From NCBI GenBank assembly GCA_964467165.1, contig CAYXOL010000004.1, positions 89,428 through 153,427 of the forward strand: 64,000 nt of DNA, given 5' to 3'. Position 1 is the first letter of the stretch, and each line of letters opens with the position of its first letter. Below the pieces are notes generated by a model. It saw only the letters and a list, made by a program, of their open reading frames with translations, was not told the origin of the DNA and did not search any database. Position numbers and translations under genes: made by a program. Below are positions 17,833-26,292 of the stretch, piece by piece. Source of the stretch: Clostridium_AD sp964467165. Lineage in GTDB: Bacteria; Bacillota; Clostridia; Clostridiales; Clostridiaceae.

Positions 17833-19275
17833 CTACCCTTCTAATATTTTTCCAAGTGATATCAATATACTAGTTCCATTAGTTTCATGACTTACAGCCC
17901 ATATTTTCCCTTTATGTCCCTCTACAATTTGTTTTGCAATGGCAAGTCCAAGTCCACTTCCATTGGCCTCACTTCTTGCGAAATCTGCTCTGTAAAACCT
18001 ATCAAAGATTTTATTGGCATCCCTGTCATCAATGCCGCATCCGTTGTCCCTTATCTCAATAATAATGCTGGAATTAGTCTCTCTAAGCATTATTGTAATT
18101 TCACCTTGCTCCTTGTTCATATATTTACGAGAGTTATCAATGATATTCAGTACAACCCTCATGAATCTTTCTCTATCAACTTTAACGAATTTTGCAGTTT
18201 TCAGATGGTTTTTTAAACAAATTTTTATATTTGATTTTTCAAGGTCTATTGAACTTTCATGAATACAATAGTTAAAATAATCTATAATATCCGTTTTTTC
18301 AAAGTTAAATGGAAGCTGACTTAAATCTAATTTTGAATATAAAAGTAAATCATTAATCATAACATCCATCTGTTCTGCTTTTGAATAAACAGTCTTCAAA
18401 TAACGTTCTGTCTTTTCAGGAGTATTTGCAACACCATCTAAAATACCTTTAACATAGCCTTTTATTGAAGTTATAGGTGTTTTAAGATCATGAGATATAC
18501 TGGATACTAACATTGTCCTGTTATCATCGTACTTCTGTTTTAAGATAATAGAATCCTTAAGTTGTATTCTCATCTTTTCAAAATCAGCACATAAATCCAC
18601 AATTTCTTCATCGCCATCTTCAGTAATTTCAATACTTAAGTCACCTTTGCTAATTTCTCCTACTGCTGTTTTTAAAAGAGATAGTGGCTTTATTATCCTT
18701 TTTGACAGCAGATAGGACATAACGATATTAACCGCTATAAAAGTCATAATAAATATGGCAAGTATAAATATTATAAACTTTTCAAGTATATCTGAATACT
18801 CAAAAGTTGGGGTAAGTAAAATGGCATGGCCTAACACATCATCTTTAAACCTGATTGTTGCTACTTCAACCATGTAGGCTTTAGAATCAATTTCAACTAT
18901 TTTCTTTTCAGCTTTACTTTCTGATTCTAATAAACATTTTTCTATATCGATTTTATTTATATCCTTGGAAGTGAAAATAACAACATCGCTTTTAATAATT
19001 ATAAGTTCTCCATTTATATTTGCTAGCTTTTGGTGCAAATACTTCTGAAATCTTGGATCTTCTATATCCTGAAAATTTTGTTTCCATATGACACTTTTAG
19101 TATCAGATAATTCGGTTTTTATAGCTATAATTTTTTTAAAATTATCATAGCTTACACCCTTATTAAACATTTTTGTAGATACAAAAACAAATAGGAATGC
19201 AGCGATAATTGTAATACCAATGGGAATTACTATAGTTATAGTATTAGAAAGAATTAACCGCTTTTTTATATTCAT
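17833..19275 (-). CDS. Membrane sensor histidine kinase
   Basis: 480 residues: membrane segment near 10-33, an extracytoplasmic sensor of about 130 residues, a second membrane segment near 165-190, HAMP linker, HisKA box with phospho-acceptor His in SSISHDLKTPITSIKG, and HATPase with N, G1 (IRDNGCGIDDRD) and G2 (GSGLGLAIAKQIVEG) boxes. It should phosphorylate the response regulator 9 bases downstream. The start at 19275 is preferred to the GTG at 19284 because GGGGTGAT lies 8 bases before it. The sizeable extracytoplasmic loop suggests it senses a ligand itself, unlike intramembrane-sensing kinases of Bce systems. Confidence 0.92.
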   Translation of the reverse strand: MNIKKRLILSNTITIVIPIGITIIAAFLFVFVSTKMFNKGVSYDNFKKIIAIKTELSDTKSVIWKQNFQDIEDPRFQKYLHQKLANINGELIIIKSDVVIFTSKDINKIDIEKCLLESESKAEKKIVEIDSKAYMVEVATIRFKDDVLGHAILLTPTFEYSDILEKFIIFILAIFIMTFIAVNIVMSYLLSKRIIKPLSLLKTAVGEISKGDLSIEITEDGDEEIVDLCADFEKMRIQLKDSIILKQKYDDNRTMLVSSISHDLKTPITSIKGYVKGILDGVANTPEKTERYLKTVYSKAEQMDVMINDLLLYSKLDLSQLPFNFEKTDIIDYFNYCIHESSIDLEKSNIKICLKNHLKTAKFVKVDRERFMRVVLNIIDNSRKYMNKEQGEITIMLRETNSSIIIEIRDNGCGIDDRDANKIFDRFYRADFARSEANGSGLGLAIAKQIVEGHKGKIWAVSHETNGTSILISLGKILEG

Positions 19276-19318
19276 CCTTATCACCCCAAAAATTTCTTAC
19301 CTTGATTTAACTAATCAT

Positions 19319-20071
19319 TTAGAATTCTCTTTTATCAAACAAATAATATCCTGCTGTAAAAAATATTATACCATAGCTGAGCATCATCATAAATTGAAGA
19401 AAGATTTTAAAAGTAGGTATAGTTTCCATTAAAAATAGAGTGTACCAGTTCAACATTGAGGTAATAAATATACCCGAAAATCTATAAAAAATAATTCCAA
19501 GCCCCTTAAAAATAACGAAAACAAAAATGGATAGAAAAAATACACCTATGCCACTTCTAATTATATTTGTAAAAAATACAATTATTATTGATAAAATCAC
19601 CATAGGCATTAATGTGATAATATAAGAAATCAAGATTTTTAAAATGCTTCCTATAGAAAAGGAATTTGAATTAAAAAGACAGCCAGCCAATATTGAAAAA
19701 ATCATCACAAATAAAAGGTTTGCAAGTATAAATAACATAATTGCAGTTAATTTTGCGCTGTAAAACTTCAATCTTGAAATAGGTCTTGTAAGTGCTATCT
19801 TCATAGTATTTTGTGAAAATTCTCCAGAAAAGCTTTCTATGGTAACTAGCGCCGTAAATAGTGGCAGAATGGTATTTACTACTACTGATAGTACCATTAT
19901 GGGAAAGTCCATACTTGAAACCACACGCAGTCCGAACCCAGTCCTGAATACCACCATGGATAACTGTCCTAGTATAATAAAAATAAGCGATATAATCATC
20001 GCAACTAAGACTTTTTTCCTTTTATATAGTTTTTCAATCTCATTCGTTAAAGCAGCTTTAAATTCTACCAT
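19319..20071 (-). CDS. ABC-2 type transporter permease
   Basis: 250 residues with about six hydrophobic segments (near 20-40, 55-80, 105-130, 145-170, 178-200, 225-243), the usual layout for ABC-2 permeases of the bacteriocin-immunity or Na+-exporter kind. A LTRPISRLKFYSAKL loop follows the second segment, typical of the coupling region. The start overlaps the end of the ATPase gene by 14 bases, so the two are translationally coupled. The membrane unit is small and lacks the large extracellular domain of BceB, so it is closer to lantibiotic-immunity FEG-type exporters. Confidence 0.88.
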   Translation of the reverse strand: MVEFKAALTNEIEKLYKRKKVLVAMIISLIFIILGQLSMVVFRTGFGLRVVSSMDFPIMVLSVVVNTILPLFTALVTIESFSGEFSQNTMKIALTRPISRLKFYSAKLTAIMLFILANLLFVMIFSILAGCLFNSNSFSIGSILKILISYIITLMPMVILSIIIVFFTNIIRSGIGVFFLSIFVFVIFKGLGIIFYRFSGIFITSMLNWYTLFLMETIPTFKIFLQFMMMLSYGIIFFTAGYYLFDKREF

Positions 20072-20783
20072 TTCTCTCTACCTCGCTAACAAAATAATTT
20101 TCAAGAGTTGCATAATTGTTTAATATATTTTTCATATTATCTACATTAAGCATACGACCATCGTATAGCACCCCAATATTAGTACAAGTAAGTTCAACAT
20201 CATGAATAAGATGGCTTGATATGAAAAATGTAGCTTTTTCTTTTTCTACTAAATCTTTTATTATATTTCTCATAGAAATCATTCCTTCAACATCAAGTCC
20301 ATTTAAAGGCTCATCTAAAATAATAACTTGAGGCCGTGATAAAATTGCAGCTGAAATTCCAAGTCTTTGTTTCATTCCCAGTGAAAATTTTCTTGGTTTC
20401 TCATTTTTATATTTTAACATTCCTGTAAGTTCTAAAACTTCATTAATTCTTTCATCATCAACATCTTTATAATACCTTGAAAATTGTTTTAAATTTTCAT
20501 AAGCTGTTAAATAAAGATAGGATTCTGCTGTTTCAATAATACAGCCTACCTTTTGCATTGCAAGCTCATGTTCTTCAAGTATACTATGCCCTAAAATTTT
20601 AACATCTCCACTGTCTGGTTTTATAAGCCCCGTCATAATTTTCATAGCAGTGGTCTTACCCGCACCATTGGGTCCTAAAAATCCGAAAATTTCACCTTTA
20701 TGTATATCAAGGTTAATATCTGTTATACCTCTTCCGTTTTTGTATAGCTTGGAAAGGTTTTTGATTTCAATAACTTTATCCAT
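20058..20783 (-). CDS. ABC transporter ATP-binding protein
   Basis: 241 residues with Walker A GPNGAGKTTAMK (near 39), Q-loop region, signature FSLGMKQRLGISAA (near 133), Walker B QVIILDEPLNGLD and switch His in FISSHLIHDVE. Start 20783 is fixed by GGGAGG 8 bases upstream; the longer frame to 20828 enters a hairpin. It pairs with the permease that it overlaps. The order exported protein, ATPase, permease, kinase, regulator is continuous on the minus strand and suggests a self-regulated envelope-defence transporter. Confidence 0.92.
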   Translation of the reverse strand: MDKVIEIKNLSKLYKNGRGITDINLDIHKGEIFGFLGPNGAGKTTAMKIMTGLIKPDSGDVKILGHSILEEHELAMQKVGCIIETAESYLYLTAYENLKQFSRYYKDVDDERINEVLELTGMLKYKNEKPRKFSLGMKQRLGISAAILSRPQVIILDEPLNGLDVEGMISMRNIIKDLVEKEKATFFISSHLIHDVELTCTNIGVLYDGRMLNVDNMKNILNNYATLENYFVSEVERNGRI

Positions 20784-20808
20784 TTGTATACCTCCCAAAT
20801 TTAGTAAC

Positions 20809-20870
20809 CACAGGAAAATAAATAACAAGTAAGTATAATAGACGTTTTACTTGTTATTTATTTTCCTGTG
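20809..20870. repeat. 24-bp perfect inverted repeat upstream of the ABC transporter genes
   Basis: Arms 20809-20832 and 20847-20870 are exact reverse complements (CACAGGAAAATAAATAACAA at the outer end) around a 14-base spacer GTATAATAGACGTT. There is no T-run on either side, so it is not an obvious terminator, although it lies between the exported-protein gene and the ABC genes. It could end the upstream message partly, stabilise its 3' end, or be a regulator site. Confidence 0.85.
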
Positions 20871-20924
20871 TCATATTTATTTTTTTATAATACCTTACTT
20901 TAATACACTTTAACTTATTTACTA

Positions 20925-22169
20925 TTACTTAAATACTTTACTAAATTGACCATCAAAGATAACATTTCCACTTCTGCTACCATCTAAGTTAAAGTATATT
21001 TTTGCTGATCTTGCATCTATAGACACATTACCTTTTATCTCATTATTTAAAGTTCCTACACCATTAAAACTTGCATTTAGCTTGTTATTTTCATCGAATT
21101 TAGCATCAAATTTAAAGTCATCTTTATCCGTTGCATATTCTTCATATCCTTTTGCATATTCTACATAATGTCTTCCGCTAATGCCCTTGTCGTCTATTGC
21201 AGTAACATCTAAGATTTCTTCTCCTATTTTTACAAAACTCTCTCCCTTATCTATTAAAATATCTGTTTTATATTTTCCTATATATTTTTCAGCATTAGTT
21301 AATTTACTATAATCTTGTTCTATATTCTTTTCTACTTTTTTACCAGAAAGATCTGGTTTATTTACCTTAGTTGAGTTAATATTGCTGAACTTTACAAGTA
21401 GCTCGAAGGTTAATTTATGCTCTGCATTTTTTTCATCTTTACCAGAAACTACTCCACTGCCAAGAACAGTTTGAATGAACCCCTCTTTAGTCGTTACCAT
21501 ATTCCCCTTAACTTCCTTTACAAATACATCCTTTGTTATTTTAGGCATGTTGCTCTCATTATTATTGCTATAACCCAATTGACTCTTAGATTGAAGAGAT
21601 ACCACTGCGTTAATTAAAGCTGGTATTTGGGATTCGCTAAGTGACCCAGATAATGTCTTAGTTCCATCCGAATTTTCAGTAACTACAACCGCTTCTTTTA
21701 AATTACCCACAAGAGCATCTACGATTTTCTCCATATCACCAGCTTCTTTTTCTTTAAAAGGGTTTTTAGTGGTTATATTTTCTCTAGTTGTAGCAAAATC
21801 ACTTATATAATAAACATTTTGCTCACTGTTTTTATATATAGAACTTTTTTTGTCTGAATAGCTATAATTCTCTGTCTCCTTTGAACCTTCCATTTTAGTT
21901 GATACATTTTCCTTAGCTCCATTTTTTACATCAACTTTATCAAGGGTGTTTTGCGAATAAATAACAGTAGCGTTATCCTTTAGAATAACCGAGCTGTCCA
22001 TAGTATAGCTTGATAACCTTGTGGTACAACTTTCCGCTGTATATTTTACAGAATCCTTAAGTTGATCGTATCCACTTTTAGTTATTACCTGAGCAATGGC
22101 AGTAGTTGTAAACATTATCGTACCTAGAGCAAAACTTATTATTGTGGTGGTTTTTTTATTGAATTTCAT
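20925..22169 (-). CDS. Exported protein of unknown function linked to an ABC transporter
   Basis: 414 residues. A basic N-terminus and hydrophobic stretch (residues 8-26, IISFALGTIMFTTTAIAQV) form a signal peptide or membrane anchor; no lipobox cysteine. The rest is polar, rich in Lys, Asn and Ser, with repeated short beta-like segments and no catalytic motif I recognise. Its position just upstream of an ABC exporter and two-component pair suggests a ligand-binding or sensing partner of that transporter, which is inference from context. GGAG precedes the start closely. Downstream it meets a 24-bp inverted repeat before the ATPase gene. Confidence 0.75.
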   Translation of the reverse strand: MKFNKKTTTIISFALGTIMFTTTAIAQVITKSGYDQLKDSVKYTAESCTTRLSSYTMDSSVILKDNATVIYSQNTLDKVDVKNGAKENVSTKMEGSKETENYSYSDKKSSIYKNSEQNVYYISDFATTRENITTKNPFKEKEAGDMEKIVDALVGNLKEAVVVTENSDGTKTLSGSLSESQIPALINAVVSLQSKSQLGYSNNNESNMPKITKDVFVKEVKGNMVTTKEGFIQTVLGSGVVSGKDEKNAEHKLTFELLVKFSNINSTKVNKPDLSGKKVEKNIEQDYSKLTNAEKYIGKYKTDILIDKGESFVKIGEEILDVTAIDDKGISGRHYVEYAKGYEEYATDKDDFKFDAKFDENNKLNASFNGVGTLNNEIKGNVSIDARSAKIYFNLDGSRSGNVIFDGQFSKVFK

Positions 22170-22341
22170 TTTGTAAAATCTCCTTTTATTTAAATCTACT
22201 TTTATTTAAATTAATATTTAAGAATGAAAGCCTTCCATAATTCTATTTTAAGGTATATGTCTTTACTTTCTATAAACAAATTATAAACAAAGTATAAACT
22301 CTGTTCTTACTTATGGCAACTGCACTGTAGCTTTGAATATA

Positions 22342-22385
22342 AAAAACAGCCCTGAAAAGTACAATCTCTCGCATAGGCTGTTTTA
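22342..22385 (-). terminator. Terminator of proC
   Basis: AAAAACAGCC pairs with GGCTGTTTT across a 25-base loop; the A-run becomes a T-run on the minus strand just after the stem. Confidence 0.65.
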
Positions 22386-22401
22386 CAATTGAAATTATAC
22401 T

Positions 22402-23211
22402 TTATTTTTCACCCATCTTAATTGCCTTTTCTGTGCAACTCTCCATAGCTGAAATTACTGAACCCCTAAAATTATTCTTTTCTAAGGTATATACTGCCTC
22501 TATGGTCGCTCCTCCTGGAGAACATACATTATCTTTAAGTTTACCTGGGTGCTGCTCAGTATCTAGTACCATTTTAGCTGCTCCTAGCACCGCTTGAGCT
22601 GCCATTCTATAAGCCTTGTCTCTTGGCATTCCTTGAAGTACAGCGCCATCTCCCAACGCTTCAATAAACATATACACATAAGCTGGGGAGGAACCACTTA
22701 CCGCTGGAACTATTTCCATAAGATTTTCCTCTAATATCTCTATTCTTCCAAAGCTTTCAAAAACACTTACTACCTCTTGTAATTCTTCTTTAGTTATATT
22801 TTTATTAGCACACAGTGCACTCATTCCCTGGCCTACAAGCGCTGGAGTATTTGGCATAGTTCTTATAACCTTTGAAGCAGCTCCAAGCACACTGCTCATA
22901 TCCTCTAGGGTTACACCCGCAGCTATAGTTACTATGAGTACTTCTTTCTTTAAATATGGTTTTATTTCATCAATGACCTGAAAATACTTATTTGGTTTTA
23001 TAGCTAATATTACTATATCAGAAAACTTTGCAACTTCTTTATTATCCAGCGTTACTAAAATATTATATTCCGCTTTTACCTTATTCAAACTATTATCTGA
23101 TGGATTACTTGCTATTACTTTTTCGCTAGACACTAAATTAGATTTTACTATTCCACCTATCATAGCTTGTGCCATATTACCGCAACCTATAAATCCTATT
23201 GTTTTATTCAT
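22402..23211 (-). CDS. proC: Pyrroline-5-carboxylate reductase
   Basis: Final step of proline synthesis, NAD(P)H-dependent reduction of pyrroline-5-carboxylate. The 269-residue protein has the N-terminal Rossmann motif IGFIGCGNMAQAMIGG and the C-terminal substrate-binding signature (MELV-type PAVSGSSPAYVYMFIEAL and SPGGATIEAVYTLE). Length is normal for the family. Start 23211 has GGAGG upstream. Single gene with its own terminator. A 52-bp copy of its 5' end is present 0.65 kb upstream at 23833-23884. Confidence 0.96.
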   Translation of the reverse strand: MNKTIGFIGCGNMAQAMIGGIVKSNLVSSEKVIASNPSDNSLNKVKAEYNILVTLDNKEVAKFSDIVILAIKPNKYFQVIDEIKPYLKKEVLIVTIAAGVTLEDMSSVLGAASKVIRTMPNTPALVGQGMSALCANKNITKEELQEVVSVFESFGRIEILEENLMEIVPAVSGSSPAYVYMFIEALGDGAVLQGMPRDKAYRMAAQAVLGAAKMVLDTEQHPGKLKDNVCSPGGATIEAVYTLEKNNFRGSVISAMESCTEKAIKMGEK

Positions 23212-23317
23212 ATTGTTATTTCCTCCTAAGTAAATATTCTTATTTATATTTTCTCATTAAATTGATATAAAATATATGTTTTTTATTTTATTTCCACTTA
23301 ATATTATTTTTTCTAAT

Positions 23318-23685
23318 TTAGTTGAGGTTAGTTAGATTTTCGATTTCTTCTAGCCTGGATATGTTTCTTTCATCATCATTTAAGTATGAAATTTCAGTTA
23401 AATCGCTTTTGTATATTTCACATTCTGGTTTTTTATAGCTTCTCTTACAACCTTTTCAATGTCTGCATCCTTAAATTTCACTACTAGTGGTGTTGTTAGA
23501 GTAATCTTTATATAACTTTATATTTTAGCGGTTGGAAAATATATAAATCAACTTTATGAACGTTCGGTTATGGGGCATATTCTAGTAAAAGCCTTTTGAG
23601 AACCTAACATAGTCGTAAGTAATAAAGCAACTAAAAATAGGCTTGAAACCTTTTCAAATAAATTTTTCATTTTTTCATTCCCCAT
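23318..23685 (-). pseudogene. Broken secreted leucine-rich-repeat (internalin-like) protein gene
   Basis: The frame from 23685 (or ATG 23670) gives a signal peptide (NLFEKVSSLFLVALLLTTML) and stops after about 48 residues. Further along the same strand, in other frames, VKFKDADIEKVVREAI and then SDLTEISYLNDDERNISRLE and IEKNLTNLN-like residues (EEIENLTNLN) appear. This is the standard N-terminal cap and first repeat of bacterial LRR proteins. At least two frame breaks separate the pieces, and the repeat array beyond the first unit is missing. It is a 5' remnant of a surface or secreted LRR protein. Confidence 0.65.
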
Positions 23686-23786
23686 CTTAAATCTTGTTCC
23701 AGATAACTTTTATGATTTTTGCGATTTATTTAAAGAAAAACTAATACAAAACGGTTGTACATAAGTAAAATATTAATTAAATCATC

Positions 23787-23805
23787 TCCTGCGGAGCTGC
23801 AATTA
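23787..23805. repeat. GC-rich short repeat, copy 1
   Basis: TCCTGCGGAGCTGCAATTAA here closely matches TTTGCGGCGCTGCAATTAA at 54788-54806 (15 of 16 identical in the core). It is a GC-rich patch in AT-rich intergenic sequence, next to the proC 5' copy. Confidence 0.4.
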
Positions 23806-23832
23806 ATGCTAAATTAAATTTAGCTATTCGAG

Positions 23833-23884
23833 CTATCATAGCTTGTGCCATATTGCCGCAACCTATAAATCCTATTGTTTTATT
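23833..23884 (-). pseudogene. Duplicated 5' end of proC
   Basis: 52 bases match the first codons of proC (23157-23208) with a single mismatch and encode NKTIGFIGCGNMAQAMI. The start codon is lost (ATT in place of ATG) and after the 17th residue the frame enters unrelated sequence. It is a remnant of a second proC or of a small duplication. The gap 23212-24016 as a whole holds only this, the LRR remnant and a short GC-rich repeat. Confidence 0.8.
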
Positions 23885-24016
23885 AATAAACCACACTTTT
23901 TTTGGAATACATTTTGCAATTTTGGTTATATTATTGATTGAAGATATTTATTAGCAAGAGAAAAAAACAATTAACCATTGTTTTTTTCTCTTAAGCAATA
24001 CAAGGAGGTCTATATA

Positions 24017-24163
24017 ATGTCACATAAAGACAACAAAAACAGCAAAGATAATAAAAAGGCTAATCCAAAAACAAAACAAGAATTATCTAAGATGAGAATG
24101 GAAACTGCAAACGAAATAGGCGTTTCTAAGGAATCTAAGAAATTGGGAAAAGAAACAAAATAA
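24017..24163 (+). CDS. Small Lys-rich protein, possibly related to small acid-soluble spore proteins
   Basis: 48 residues, with AAGGAGG 9 bases before the start and a very strong terminator after the stop, so it is a real gene. The first half is polar and charged (Lys, Asn, Asp), the second reads ELSKMRMETANEIGVSKES. That segment resembles the first helix of alpha/beta-type small acid-soluble spore proteins (KxEIAxELGV). The second conserved helix of that family is missing, so a DNA-binding spore role is a guess. Confidence 0.65.
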   Translation: MSHKDNKNSKDNKKANPKTKQELSKMRMETANEIGVSKESKKLGKETK

Positions 24164-24173
24164 TACTTGCACA

Positions 24174-24213
24174 CTGAAAAAAGGAGATGTCAACCGACAT
24201 CTCCTTTTTTCAG
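24174..24213 (+). terminator. Strong terminator after the small Lys-rich gene
   Basis: An 18-bp perfect stem begins CTGAAAAAAGGAGATGTC, has a 4-base loop AACC, and includes a T6 run. Works for both directions and also serves degV from the other side. Confidence 0.9.
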
Positions 24214-24265
24214 TATTAAATAAAATTATAATTGCGGTTTTATTACCAATAATATACTTTTAATT

Positions 24266-25147
24266 TTACCTTTCCTTGGCCATAAAATATAATCCTAATA
24301 TTTCTGGTCCTGTATGAGACCCTATGGCTGTGCCAACGTAATTTAAAATCACGTCTTTAACATTTCCATTTTCGCGAACCAATTCCTCAAGAATTAATGC
24401 GTCTTCAATGCAATCTCCATGCCCTATGGCAATAACTTGAGGTATATTGGTATCCGTTCTTTCTTTAAATTTTTCAACTAAGGTGTGTATTGCCTTTTTT
24501 CTTCCTCTACATTTAGAAAAAGGAGTAAGTAATCCTTCATTATCCATAAACAAAACGGGTTTTATATTAAGCAAGGTACCAACAGTTGCAGCTGAACTTG
24601 ATATTCTTCCACCTCTTTTTAGGTGGTTTAAATCACTAACTGTAAACCAATGGTTAATCTTAAGTTTATTTTCCTGAGTCCAAGCAACTATTTCATCTTT
24701 TGAACTTCCTTTTTTTAGCATTTCATAAGCATAATAAACTAAAAGCCCTTGCCCGAGGCTTGCACATTTACTATCTACTATACTTATATCTGCCTCTGGG
24801 AAGTCTTCAAGTATAGTTTCTCTTGCTATATTAGCACTATTTATAGTTCCAGATATTCCAGAGGACATAACAATATATATTATAGATTTTCCTTGCTTAA
24901 CATAATTTTTAAAGATCTCTACATATCTTTGACTATTTATTTGCGATGTAGTAGGCATTTCTCCTTGCCTTAAAGCATCATAAAAGTCCTTACGAATAAA
25001 TTTTTTCCCGAAATCATCCTCTATTGTCTCACCTTTAAAATTGCAAACTAAACCAATTGGCACTATATTTTCTTGACCAATATAATCTAAAGGTAAATCG
25101 CATCCTGAATCTATTACTAAAACTGTCTCACTATTTATTTTGCTCAT
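24266..25147 (-). CDS. DegV family fatty-acid-binding protein
   Basis: 293 residues with the two-domain DegV fold. Motifs: VIDSGCDLPLDYI near the N-terminus, TSQINSQRYVEIF, IYIVMSSGISGT (fatty-acid carboxylate-binding serine region), DSKCASLGQGLLV and GGRISSSAA. In Firmicutes DegV/FakB proteins present exogenous fatty acids to the kinase FakA. Its place right beside the fatty-acid synthesis operon fits a lipid role. FakA is not in the window. It is separated from accA by a terminator. Confidence 0.9.
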   Translation of the reverse strand: MSKINSETVLVIDSGCDLPLDYIGQENIVPIGLVCNFKGETIEDDFGKKFIRKDFYDALRQGEMPTTSQINSQRYVEIFKNYVKQGKSIIYIVMSSGISGTINSANIARETILEDFPEADISIVDSKCASLGQGLLVYYAYEMLKKGSSKDEIVAWTQENKLKINHWFTVSDLNHLKRGGRISSSAATVGTLLNIKPVLFMDNEGLLTPFSKCRGRKKAIHTLVEKFKERTDTNIPQVIAIGHGDCIEDALILEELVRENGNVKDVILNYVGTAIGSHTGPEILGLYFMAKER

Positions 25148-25225
25148 AACTCAATTCCCCTTTGCCATTCTGATAAATATTACTCTCTTGTCTATTATGT
25201 ATGATTTATCCATACACTTCAATAC

Positions 25226-25255
25226 AAAAAAAAAGAAAAGTATATATACTTTTCT
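25226..25255 (-). terminator. Terminator of the fab-acc operon
   Basis: Palindrome of 22 bp (AGAAAAGTATATATACTTTT core) directly followed by a run of nine T on the minus strand. Confidence 0.85.
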
Positions 25256-25302
25256 AAAAAACATCAGAATATAGCTTATGGACTATTTTATAAAGTGATT
25301 AT

Positions 25303-26253
25303 TTATTCTACTACTTGCCCAATCTTTCTAAATTTATAGTATCTCTTAGTAAGCAGTGCTTCTATAGGCTCGCTTATTAATCTATTAATGGACTCCACTA
25401 AATTACGCTTGATACTTAATGCCATCTCATCTACATTAGTATGTGCTCCCCCTAGAGGCTCTTTTATAATTCTATCTATTATTCCAAAATTTATTAAATC
25501 TTGAGCTGTTATTTTCATTGTATTAGCAGCTTCTTTAGCCCTACTTGCATCTTTAAATAATATACTAGCAAAACCTTCTGGCGACAAAATAGAATAAATA
25601 GCATGCTCTAGCATCCAAACCTCATCCGCTACTGCTAGCGCCAAAGCTCCACCACTTCCGCCTTCACCTATAACTATAGATATTACTGGTGTTTTCAAGT
25701 TTGACATTTCCATAAGATTTCTAGCAATTGCTTCCCCTTGGCCTCTTTCCTCTGCTCCCAGTCCACAATATGCACCTGGAGTATCTACAAGACAAATAAC
25801 GGGCCTTTTAAACTTTTCTGCTTGTTTCATAAGCCTTAAAGCTTTTCTATATCCTTCTGGATTTGGCATTCCAAAGTTTCTCTTTATATTTTCCTTTGTG
25901 TTATTCCCCTTTTGCTGAGCTATAACAGTTACTGGGATACCATTAAGTCTTGCAATTCCACCTACAATAGCGGGATCATCCCCATAATACCTATCTCCAT
26001 GTAGCTCCATAAAATTTTCAAAGACTCTGTTTATATAATCAAGCGCAGTAGGACGTTCCACCAGCCTTGCAATGCTTACTTTATCCCAAGCTGTTAAATT
26101 TTTATAGGCTTCCTTTTGCATATTATATAGTTTAACTTCCATTTGTCTTATTTCTTTTTCTAAATCCATATTTTGATCTGTTGATAAATTTTTAAGTTCA
26201 TCAATTTTACTTTTAAGCTCAAACATGTGTTTTTCAAAAGGTAAAGTTCCCAT
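25303..26253 (-). CDS. accA: Acetyl-CoA carboxylase carboxyltransferase subunit alpha
   Basis: 316 residues; transfers CO2 from carboxybiotin to acetyl-CoA together with AccD to give malonyl-CoA. Crotonase-fold motifs are clear: ERPTALDYI, GDRYYGDDPAIVGG, MPNPEGYRKALRLMK, DTPGAYCGLGAEERGQGEAIA and GEGGSGGALALAVAD. A coiled-coil-like N-terminal helix (about 10-50) is normal. GGGAGG precedes the start by 7 bases. Last gene of the fab-acc operon, 39 bases after accD. Confidence 0.97.
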   Translation of the reverse strand: MGTLPFEKHMFELKSKIDELKNLSTDQNMDLEKEIRQMEVKLYNMQKEAYKNLTAWDKVSIARLVERPTALDYINRVFENFMELHGDRYYGDDPAIVGGIARLNGIPVTVIAQQKGNNTKENIKRNFGMPNPEGYRKALRLMKQAEKFKRPVICLVDTPGAYCGLGAEERGQGEAIARNLMEMSNLKTPVISIVIGEGGSGGALALAVADEVWMLEHAIYSILSPEGFASILFKDASRAKEAANTMKITAQDLINFGIIDRIIKEPLGGAHTNVDEMALSIKRNLVESINRLISEPIEALLTKRYYKFRKIGQVVE

Positions 26254-26292
26254 AAAATTGCCTCCCTATTGTTACTTATCACTCTAAACTCC

